DNA from: Gammaproteobacteria bacterium
GTDB taxonomy: Bacteria > Pseudomonadota > Gammaproteobacteria > Arenicellales > Poriferihabitantaceae
Assembly (NCBI GenBank): GCA_020027415.1
Contig: JAHRAW010000146.1
Coordinates: forward strand, 1 to 5,483
DNA: 5,483 bases
Direction: 5' to 3'
The notes beneath the pieces were generated by a model that saw only the letters and a list, made by a program, of their open reading frames with translations, searched no databases and had not been told where the DNA came from. The position numbers were made by a program, and so were the translations under genes. Below are positions 1 through 5,439 of this stretch, one piece after another. Positions within the stretch are counted from its first letter, which is position 1. Every line of letters begins with the position of its first letter.

Positions 1-2
1 AT

Positions 3-1559
3 TTAGCGTAGAAATAATTGATACACCGGATTGTCCGTTTGCTCGTGGTAACGATAGCCCAACTCTTTCAGCGAACGCTTGAATTGCACGCGCTCGGCCG
101 GCGGCACGCGGATGCCGCACAGCACTCGGCCGAAATCGGAGCCGTGATTGCGATAGTGGAACAGCGTAATGTTCCACTCAACGCCAATTTTATCAAGGAA
201 ATTGCGCAAGGCGCCGCGCCGTTCGGGAAACTCAAAACTGAACACCCGTTCGTTGGTCAGTTGCGGGGCGCGCCCGCCGACGATGTGCCGCGCGTGAATT
301 TTGGCGATTTCATTGTCGGTCAAATCCACCGACGCGAAGCCCTTGTTTTGCAGGCGCTGGGTCAGCGCGGCGACTTCTTCGGGCTGGCTAATCTGAATGC
401 CGACAAAAATCTGCGCTTCGGCGCCGCCCGCATAGCGATAGTTAAATTCGGACACATTGCGATTGCCGATGGTATGGCAGAATTTGCGGAAACTGCCGAC
501 TTGCTCAGGGATGGTCACCGCCAAAATGGCTTCGCGGCGCTCGCCAATTTCAGCGCGTTCGGAAATATGACGCAGGCGGTCAAAGTTAATGTTGGCGCCG
601 GAGGCGACCGCGACAAAATTTTTATCTTGCATGCGATGGTTGCGCGCAGTCTTCCGTTTGCGCGCGTGGCGATGGTTCTGTTCATCCTGCAGCCAACTCT
701 TAACGCCGGCCACCGCGAGCGCGCCGGAAGGCTCCACGATGGTGCGCGTATCTTCATAAATATCTTTCACTGCGGCGCAGATTTGGTCGGTGGACACCCG
801 CACCATATGATCGACGAATTGGCGGCACAGTTTGAAATTCTCCTTGCCGACTTGTTTGACCGCCACGCCATCCGCGAAGATGCCCACCTGCTTTAACTTG
901 ATGCGCCGCCCGCCGCGTAGCGAACGGTGCATGGCATCCGACTCAAACGGCTCCACCCCGATAATCGCAATATCCGGACGCGTTTGCTTGACATACGCCG
1001 CCACTCCGGCGATTAACCCGCCGCCGCCGACCGGCAGGAAGATCGCCGCCAGCGGTTGCCCGTGCTGTTTGAGAATCTCCAAGCCCACGGTGCCTTGCCC
1101 GGCGATCACCGCCGGGTCGTCAAACGGATGAATGAAGGTCATGTTGCGCTTGCGGCACAACGCGCGCGCGTATTCATACGCATCGTCATAAGTATCGCCG
1201 ACCATATTCACCTGCGCGCCCCAGCGTTTAACCGCTTCCAGTTTGATGCTTGAGGTGGTGACGGGCATGACGATGGTGGCTTGGCAGCGCAGATGATGCG
1301 CGCTCATGGCGACGCCTTGGGCGTGGTTGCCGGCGGATGCCGCCACCACCCCGCGCTGCAACTGGCGCGCGGACAGGGAATTCATTTTGTTATAGGCGCC
1401 GCGGATTTTGTAGCAGAATATCGGCTGCAGATCTTCGCGCTTCAGCCAGATGTGGTTGCGCAACCGAGTGGATAGCAAGCGCGCCCGCTGCAACGGAGTC
1501 TCGCGGGCGATGTCATACACCCTCGCATTCAGCGTGGCGGTCAGATAGTTGGTCGGCAT
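3..1559 (-). CDS. ilvA: Biosynthetic threonine ammonia-lyase (threonine deaminase) IlvA
   Basis: This enzyme removes ammonia from L-threonine with a pyridoxal-phosphate (PLP) cofactor to give 2-oxobutanoate, the first committed step of isoleucine synthesis, in the cytoplasm. The protein is 518 residues, close to the 514 of E. coli IlvA. Visible landmarks are KRED at 40-43, the PLP-lysine motif YKIRGAY with Lys51, SAGNHAQGVA at 75-84, PFDDPAVIAGQGT at 145-157, and the glycine loop PVGGGG at 176-181 that holds the cofactor phosphate. Two ACT-like regulatory domains follow, at about 343-430 and 437-518 (FSFEFPERRGAL, ITLFHYRNHGSDFGRVL). Keeping both predicts the isoleucine-inhibited, valine-relieved biosynthetic type rather than the short catabolic TdcB type. 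I chose the ATG at 1557-1559 because homology begins there (NYLTATLNARVYD). A TTG at 1652 would add 31 proline-rich residues with no family match. A basic insertion at about 293-314 is unusual. The stop codon TAA occupies 3-5. Confidence 0.96.
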   Translation of the reverse strand: MPTNYLTATLNARVYDIARETPLQRARLLSTRLRNHIWLKREDLQPIFCYKIRGAYNKMNSLSARQLQRGVVAASAGNHAQGVAMSAHHLRCQATIVMPVTTSSIKLEAVKRWGAQVNMVGDTYDDAYEYARALCRKRNMTFIHPFDDPAVIAGQGTVGLEILKQHGQPLAAIFLPVGGGGLIAGVAAYVKQTRPDIAIIGVEPFESDAMHRSLRGGRRIKLKQVGIFADGVAVKQVGKENFKLCRQFVDHMVRVSTDQICAAVKDIYEDTRTIVEPSGALAVAGVKSWLQDEQNHRHARKRKTARNHRMQDKNFVAVASGANINFDRLRHISERAEIGERREAILAVTIPEQVGSFRKFCHTIGNRNVSEFNYRYAGGAEAQIFVGIQISQPEEVAALTQRLQNKGFASVDLTDNEIAKIHARHIVGGRAPQLTNERVFSFEFPERRGALRNFLDKIGVEWNITLFHYRNHGSDFGRVLCGIRVPPAERVQFKRSLKELGYRYHEQTDNPVYQLFLR

Positions 1560-1726
1560 GGGCGTGGGCGCATAGTTGGAGCGGAAGGTTGGACGCGGAA
1601 CCGAAACTGGGGGCGGAACTGGGTGAGGTCGCGTCTTATTGCTTAATCGCAAAGGTTGGTTTGAGTCGCTACAATTTACAATTGGCTGGACCGATTGGGC
1701 GGTGCCGGATGAAGGCGGATGGAAGC

Positions 1727-1739
1727 AGTATAATATACT
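1727..1739. promoter_or_regulatory. Palindromic TATA element AGTATAATATACT, candidate bidirectional -10 or operator
   Basis: AGTATA and TATACT are exact reverse complements around a central A. Read on the plus strand the element contains a perfect TATAAT (1729-1734). On the minus strand it contains TATACT (1727-1732), which would start ilvA transcription near 1720 and leave an untranslated leader of about 160 bases. Neither direction has a clear -35 hexamer at the usual spacing. It could therefore be a regulator-dependent promoter or a protein-binding palindrome. Confidence 0.4.
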
Positions 1740-1843
1740 AATTTTGCGGCGTAGCGTGGCGGCTTATGGTTGCTTGTGATTGTTGCATGGCTTGCTTGAC
1801 GGCGCTCGCGAATTAGCAATCGCCGCAGCGGAATTTGCGAACA

Positions 1844-1852
1844 TGTTAAAAT
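1844..1852 (+). promoter_or_regulatory. Candidate extended -10 promoter (TGTTAAAAT) for the pcm-tolC cluster
   Basis: TG-N-TAAAAT matches the extended -10 form, which tolerates a poor -35; none is seen at the expected distance. Transcription would begin around 1859 and give a leader of about 24 bases before the ATG at 1883. That position fits a promoter for the methyltransferase gene and the genes behind it, and it argues against a start much further upstream. TTGACG at 1796-1801 lies too far upstream of this box to act as its -35. Confidence 0.45.
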
Positions 1853-1882
1853 GAGTCGCCACCCACAACCTTGAACCGATCG

Positions 1883-2548
1883 ATGAACCACCCAACCGCG
1901 CACGTCAACATGATTGAACAGCAGATTCGCCCATGGAATGTGCTGGCGATGCAGACCTTGGATGCGTTGAAGCAAATTCGGCGCGCGGATTTTGTGCCCG
2001 CTGAATATCGCCACCTGGCGTTCGCCGATGTGCGAATTCCGCTTGGGGATGGCGAAGTCATGTTAGAGCCGAAAGTTAGCGCGCGCATGGTAGAAGCCCT
2101 GCAACTCAGCGCCACGGACAAAGTGTTGGAGGTCGGCGGCGGCAGCGGGTATGTGACCGCCTTGTTGGCGTTGCTCAGCGCGCATGTAACCAGCGTGGAA
2201 ATCAATCCTCGGCTGTTCGCCCAAGCGCGCCGCAATTTAGCCGCCGCCGGCGCCAATGTCACTATCGAAAATGGCGACGCGCATGCCGGTTGGGGCGCGC
2301 CCGGGCAGTTTGATGCGATTCTGCTAAGCGGCTCGTTGCCGCACCTCACCGATGCCAGTTCATGGGTCACCGCGCTCGCCGGCGGCGGTCGCTTGGTCGG
2401 CATCGTCGGACACCTACCGATTATGCAAGTTGTGCGGCTTACCAAAACAGCCGCGACCGCGACCGCCGACGTGGTGCGCGAATCGCTGTTTGATACGACC
2501 GCACCGCGGCTGCGCAATGTGGAAGAAAAAATCGAGTTTCAATTTTAG
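1883..2548 (+). CDS. pcm: Protein-L-isoaspartate O-methyltransferase (Pcm) family protein, tolC-linked type
   Basis: This is a cytoplasmic SAM-dependent methyltransferase of 221 residues in the Pcm fold. The N-terminus (NMIEQQIRPW, 9-18) is typical of the Pcm-like proteins encoded next to tolC in Proteobacteria. The SAM-binding motif I is VLEVGGGSGY at 81-90, with the acidic ribose-binding Glu106 after it, then GD at 131-132 and FDAILLSG at 143-150. Authentic Pcm methylates L-isoaspartyl residues in damaged proteins. Here the segment equivalent to E. coli GQTISQP reads GEVMLEP (57-63), so the Ser/Thr expected in the repair active site is missing, and the true substrate may differ. I chose the ATG at 1883; an in-frame TTG at 1871 would add only four residues. 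The stop codon overlaps the tolC start by one base, which suggests translational coupling. No rhodanese gene lies between this gene and tolC, although one is present in some relatives. Confidence 0.85.
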   Translation: MNHPTAHVNMIEQQIRPWNVLAMQTLDALKQIRRADFVPAEYRHLAFADVRIPLGDGEVMLEPKVSARMVEALQLSATDKVLEVGGGSGYVTALLALLSAHVTSVEINPRLFAQARRNLAAAGANVTIENGDAHAGWGAPGQFDAILLSGSLPHLTDASSWVTALAGGGRLVGIVGHLPIMQVVRLTKTAATATADVVRESLFDTTAPRLRNVEEKIEFQF

Positions 2549-3939
2549 TGAACCGCAACCCCACGCGTTGGTTCCTGCGCCGCATGCTCATCGGCGGCCT
2601 CGCGTGGCTTGGCTTGGCAAGTGGCTTGGTTGGGGTCGGCGTTGCGCATGGCGATGACTTGTGGGATATCTATCAAATCGCGCTAACCCATGATGCGCAA
2701 TATCGCGCCACCGACTATGCATACCAGCGCGCTCAACTGGCGTTGCCGCTCGCCAAAGCCGCGCGGCGCCCGACGCTCACCGTGCAGGGAACGGGCGGGC
2801 GGTTGCGCGATGACCGCGGCGGGGAGTACTTCACCAGCCGCAACAACCAACTCAATTTGAATGCGCGCCTGCCGCTGTACGACCGCGCCTTGCGAAGCCA
2901 AGTTACGCGCGCCGAGTGGGAAGTTGCGCGCGCCGAAATCCGCTTTGACGAAGCCCAAGACCGCCTCATACTCCGCGTCGCCGAAAATTATTTCCAGTGG
3001 TTGGCGGCGTTGGATGGCAAAGAAGTCGCAGAGCGACAACGCGCCGCGCTGCAACGGCAAATGGATTTTACCGAGCAGCGTCTGGCGGTTGGGTTAGGCA
3101 CGCTGACCGACCTATTTGACGCCCAAGCGCGTTTTCAGCAAGCCGTTGCCGATGCGATTCAAGCCGACCACCGCATCCACAACGCGGCGCAAGCGCTTAA
3201 ACAACTGCTTGGCAACCCGCCCGAAACTTTGGCGACGCTTGCCGATGATGCGCCGTTGCAACCGCCCGCGCCGCAAGTTGTGCAGCACTGGATCGCCGCC
3301 GCGCTGGAAAATAATACGGCGTTGCGCGGCGCCGACTTTGACCTGAAAATCGCCGACCAAGCCATTACCCAACAACGCGCCGCGCGCTTGCCGCGTATCG
3401 GCTTGAATCTCAACCAACAGCGCCGCGATTCCAATGGCAATGACTTCGTCCCCACCGGCGCGAATTCCACCGCCCTCAACGCCACGCTGACCTGGCAGTT
3501 GTATGGCGGCGGCGCGTTTCAGACCAAAGTCAAACAAGCCGCGCTGCAATTCAACGCCACCGAACAAAACAAAGAAGCGTTGCGCCGACAGGTTGAAGCC
3601 GACGCCACGGCGGCGTATCTTGCCGCCACCGGCGGACTTGACCAAGTGCGCGCTTTATCCGAAGCGGTGCGCGCCGGCGCCAGCGCGTTGCAAGGCAAAG
3701 AGGAAGGCTTTCGCGCCGGGCTGACCACCAACCTGGATGTGCTGGATGCGCAGCGCGACCTGTCGCGTTCGCGCACCGCGTACTTGCGCGTCAAGTATGA
3801 CTTCATCATGTCGCTGCTCCGCCTTGAGCAAGTGGTCGGCGACCTGGATGAAGACGATTTGCAACGCATCAACGCGTGGCTCACGCATGAATCAAGCGGC
3901 ATGAATCAAGCGCCCGCCACCCACCATCGGCAACGCTGA
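2548..3939 (+). CDS. tolC: TolC family outer-membrane efflux/secretion channel
   Basis: TolC forms a trimeric channel-tunnel across the outer membrane and periplasm. It is the shared exit duct for tripartite drug efflux pumps and type I secretion. The 463-residue precursor has a signal peptide: a basic start (RWFLRR, 7-12), a hydrophobic core (13-33) and likely cleavage after AHG at 33-35, leaving DDLWDIYQIA. Two homologous outer-membrane efflux protein repeats follow, at about 37-225 and 244-435. Each carries the matching element, AVGLGTLTDLFDAQ in the first (Asp188, Asp191) and RAGLTTNLDVLDAQ in the second. Asp397 and Asp400 in the second match the periplasmic-entrance aspartate ring of E. 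coli TolC (VDVLDA). LPLYDRAL (about 109-116) and LYGGGAFQTKVKQA (from 318) match the strand-to-helix turns. It starts with GTG, whose first base is the last base of the upstream TAG. It is slightly shorter than E. coli TolC (493) and lacks the long C-terminal tail. No pump or adaptor gene is in view. Confidence 0.95.
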   Translation: MNRNPTRWFLRRMLIGGLAWLGLASGLVGVGVAHGDDLWDIYQIALTHDAQYRATDYAYQRAQLALPLAKAARRPTLTVQGTGGRLRDDRGGEYFTSRNNQLNLNARLPLYDRALRSQVTRAEWEVARAEIRFDEAQDRLILRVAENYFQWLAALDGKEVAERQRAALQRQMDFTEQRLAVGLGTLTDLFDAQARFQQAVADAIQADHRIHNAAQALKQLLGNPPETLATLADDAPLQPPAPQVVQHWIAAALENNTALRGADFDLKIADQAITQQRAARLPRIGLNLNQQRRDSNGNDFVPTGANSTALNATLTWQLYGGGAFQTKVKQAALQFNATEQNKEALRRQVEADATAAYLAATGGLDQVRALSEAVRAGASALQGKEEGFRAGLTTNLDVLDAQRDLSRSRTAYLRVKYDFIMSLLRLEQVVGDLDEDDLQRINAWLTHESSGMNQAPATHHRQR

Positions 3940-3947
3940 ATAAAAAA

Positions 3948-4940
3948 ATGCAAGCAGTTTGGTTTGCACAGACTGGCGCCGCGGCTGAGGTGTTGCAACA
4001 CGGTGAGCGCGCGCAACCGCACGCCGCGCGCGGCGAAGTATTGGTTCGGCTGGCGGTCTCGGCGGTGCATCCGTCCGATGTCAAAAAGCGCGCCGGGCTG
4101 CAACCGGCGGGGCTGCAAAACGGCTTTGTAATTCCCCATAGCGACGGCGCCGGGGTGATTGAAGCGGTCGGCGACGGCGTTTCCGCGGCGCGCATTGGCG
4201 AGCGCGTGTGGCTTTATCAAGCGCAGTATCAGCGTCATCTCGGCACCGCCGCCGAGTATATCGCGGTGCCGTCGGCGCGCGCCGTACCGTTGCCGGCGCA
4301 CACCGATTTTCGCATCGGCGCGTGCCTCGGCATTCCGCTGATGACCGCCCATCGATGTGTTTTTGCCGATGGCGCGGTGGCCGGGCAAACCATCTTGGTG
4401 AGCGGCGCGGCCGGGCGAGTCGGATTTTACGCCGCCCAATTAGCCAAACTCGGCGGCGCGCGCGTGTTGGCTACCGGCGGCAGCCGCCAACGCTGCCAAA
4501 TCGCCCGCCAAGCCGGCTGCGATGCAGTGCTGAACTATCGCACTCACGAGGTGGAGGTGGCGGAATGGGTCGGCGAGGAGACCGCCGGCGAAGGCGTAGA
4601 CCGCATCATTGAAGTTGAGTTTGGCGTCAATATCGCCGCCAACGCGCGTTGCCTAAAAAACAACGGCGTCATCGCCAGTTATGCTTCGGCGCAAGCCCCG
4701 CAGCCGCCGCTGCCGTTTTATCCGCTGATGTTTAACAATATTTTGGTGCGCTTAGTGTTGGTGTATAACATGCCGGAGTCCGCCAAACAGCGCGCCATCG
4801 CCGAGATTAGCAAACTCTTGCAGCACGACCAACTGCATCACCGCTACGCGCCGCCGTATGCTTTGGCGCAAACTGCGGACGCGCATCAAGCGGTGGAGCA
4901 CGGTTGCCAGGCTGGTTGCGTGCTGATTGAAATAGACTGA
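3948..4940 (+). CDS. Zinc-independent medium-chain dehydrogenase, NADPH:quinone oxidoreductase (Qor/zeta-crystallin) type
   Basis: This 330-residue cytoplasmic protein belongs to the medium-chain dehydrogenase/reductase superfamily, in the quinone reductase or zeta-crystallin branch. That branch typically reduces quinones or alkenals with NADPH. The N-terminal GroES-like domain (about 1-120) contains GEVLVRLAVSAVHPSDVKKRAG (29-50) and IPHSDGAGVIEAVG (62-75). CLGIPLMTAHR begins at 126, followed by a Rossmann domain with the cofactor motif SGAAGRVG at 152-159. GVDRIIEVEFG and NNGVIASYAS follow in the expected order, and the C-terminus (HQAVEHGCQAGCVLIEID) is complete. The four-cysteine structural zinc loop and the catalytic zinc ligands of alcohol dehydrogenases are absent. 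The ATG follows the tolC stop after 8 bases and sits just after a run of seven A residues, with no clear Shine-Dalgarno. It is therefore probably cotranscribed with tolC. The physiological substrate cannot be read from the sequence. Confidence 0.9.
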   Translation: MQAVWFAQTGAAAEVLQHGERAQPHAARGEVLVRLAVSAVHPSDVKKRAGLQPAGLQNGFVIPHSDGAGVIEAVGDGVSAARIGERVWLYQAQYQRHLGTAAEYIAVPSARAVPLPAHTDFRIGACLGIPLMTAHRCVFADGAVAGQTILVSGAAGRVGFYAAQLAKLGGARVLATGGSRQRCQIARQAGCDAVLNYRTHEVEVAEWVGEETAGEGVDRIIEVEFGVNIAANARCLKNNGVIASYASAQAPQPPLPFYPLMFNNILVRLVLVYNMPESAKQRAIAEISKLLQHDQLHHRYAPPYALAQTADAHQAVEHGCQAGCVLIEID

Positions 4941-5016
4941 CTGCTTGCTTGCGAAACCAACCCGCCCGCGAAACTTCTCGGCGCCGTCGTACTCTGCTTG
5001 CACTCCACTTCCACTT

Positions 5017-5033
5017 AATAGCGCATCGCTATT
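5017..5033 (+). terminator. Hairpin after the oxidoreductase gene, weak intrinsic terminator candidate
   Basis: AATAGCG and CGCTATT form a perfect 7-bp stem around a CAT loop, 76 bases after the oxidoreductase stop codon. Only three T residues overlap or follow the right arm (5032-5034) before the sequence becomes GC-rich, so a standard Rho-independent terminator is not well supported. It is the only obvious stem in the right place to end the rightward transcript. Confidence 0.3.
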
Positions 5034-5161
5034 TCCGCGCCGCGGCAAGTTGGCAAGCCGATGATACTCGCCGCGTTTGCAACGATGCTGATCTTGTCGG
5101 GCGGCTAGTAAACATTTTTCAGTTTCCCATTTTTATTTTTATTTAATTTTCTTAATTCTAA

Positions 5162-5186
5162 TTGAAAATTGAGCGTTGAAAATTGA
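5162..5186. repeat. Two direct copies of TTGAAAATTGA inside an AT-rich island
   Basis: The 11-base unit TTGAAAATTGA occurs at 5162-5172 and exactly again at 5176-5186, a 14-base period with GCG between the copies. A partial third unit (TTGGAT) follows. Just upstream are T-tracts ATTTTT-ATTTTT-ATTT (5129-5144). The block stands out sharply from the GC-rich surroundings. Short AATTGAAAATT-type tandem arrays are seen between genes in many bacteria; whether this one is a dispersed family in this genome cannot be judged from one window. Confidence 0.6.
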
Positions 5187-5300
5187 AGTTGGATTAAGGT
5201 ATCCTCCACCCCAGCGGTCGCCGATGATTCTCGCCTTGCCGCCGCCGGCGCAACGCAACCTCCGCGCAACTCAACCGACCGGTGTTCGCATTGCAAGCAT

Positions 5301-5344
5301 TATGATCAGAACCATAAAAGACCGCAGCGGGCGCGATGATCATA
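5301..5344. repeat. Spaced inverted repeat TATGATCA ... TGATCATA
   Basis: Eight-base arms at 5301-5308 and 5337-5344 are exact reverse complements separated by 28 bases. The pairing stops at both ends of the arms. The spacing is long for a terminator hairpin. Two half-sites for a regulator of the downstream gene are possible but unproven, and chance is not excluded. Confidence 0.3.
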
Positions 5345-5439
5345 CCGGCAGATTAACCATCGGCAGCCTGCTCTACCAACAAGCGAGTCGTCATCTAGCA
5401 AGCCGGCTTTCTTGTTACCCTTCCTTTGGCAGATATACC

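Larger units (their letters stand above)
1560..1882. promoter_or_regulatory. Divergent intergenic region between ilvA and the pcm-tolC cluster
   Basis: This 323-base gap separates two outward-facing transcription units, so it should contain the promoters for both. It holds a 13-bp palindrome (1727-1739) containing TATAAT and, nearer the rightward gene, an extended -10 box (1844-1852). On the ilvA side the frame stays open beyond the chosen ATG as far as a TTG at 1652, but the residues it would encode are proline-rich and not conserved. I see no leader peptide rich in branched-chain codons for ilvA, so attenuation of the ilvGMEDA kind is not supported. No other gene is convincing here. Confidence 0.6.
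4941..5439. other. Intergenic stretch without a convincing gene
   Basis: About 500 bases separate the oxidoreductase stop codon from the last start codon in the window. The first part (4941-5108) has composition like the genes but no homologous reading frame; it contains the hairpin at 5017-5033 and a 15-codon hydrophobic micro-frame (5061-5108). The middle (about 5109-5196) is an AT-rich island with T-tracts and a repeated TTGAAAATTGA. The last part (5197-5439) returns to mixed composition and is open in the frame of the next gene. That open stretch uses codons such as AGA, ATA, TTA and CTA that are rare in the neighbouring genes, so I treat it as probably untranslated. Confidence 0.55.

Noticed and set aside
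18..896. Long plus-strand open frame opposite ilvA
   Set aside because: It lies wholly antisense to strongly conserved IlvA sequence, has low-complexity composition rich in Ala, Arg, His and Ile with no recognisable motif, and is a by-product of codon bias in the real gene.
1653..1760. Attenuator leader peptide for ilvA
   Set aside because: There is no minus-strand ATG-started short frame rich in Ile, Val or Leu codons and no terminator hairpin with a T-run before ilvA.
1846..2517. Long minus-strand open frame opposite the methyltransferase gene
   Set aside because: The plus strand encodes clear SAM-binding motifs over the same bases; the antisense product is Ser/Thr/Ala-rich with no family resemblance.
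2566..2600. Possible twin-arginine signal from the RR pair in the TolC N-terminus
   Set aside because: The flanking residues (WFLRRMLIGG) do not fit the S-RR-x-F-L-K pattern, and TolC proteins are exported unfolded through the Sec route.
3112..3645. Minus-strand open frame opposite tolC
   Set aside because: TolC repeats are intact on the plus strand throughout; the antisense frame has no start context or motif.
3906..4439. Minus-strand open frame spanning the tolC-oxidoreductase junction
   Set aside because: It covers the conserved GroES-like domain of the oxidoreductase on the other strand and shows only Arg/Ala/Gly-rich composition.
5061..5108. Fifteen-codon hydrophobic micro-frame (MILAAFATMLILSGG) resembling a lipoprotein signal
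   Set aside because: The lipobox cysteine is missing, the frame stops immediately after the hydrophobic run, there is no Shine-Dalgarno, and nothing follows that could be a mature protein. Chance is the simplest reading.
5105..5296. Minus-strand 63-codon open frame
   Set aside because: Its C-terminal half is simply the AT-rich repeat island translated (STLNFQLEL and Lys/Asn runs), and the N-terminal half has no recognisable family.
5400..5409. Ten-base palindrome AAGCCGGCTT as a terminator
   Set aside because: The palindrome has no loop and only a short T extension, and it lies in front of a probable gene; it is more likely a chance GC-rich palindrome.
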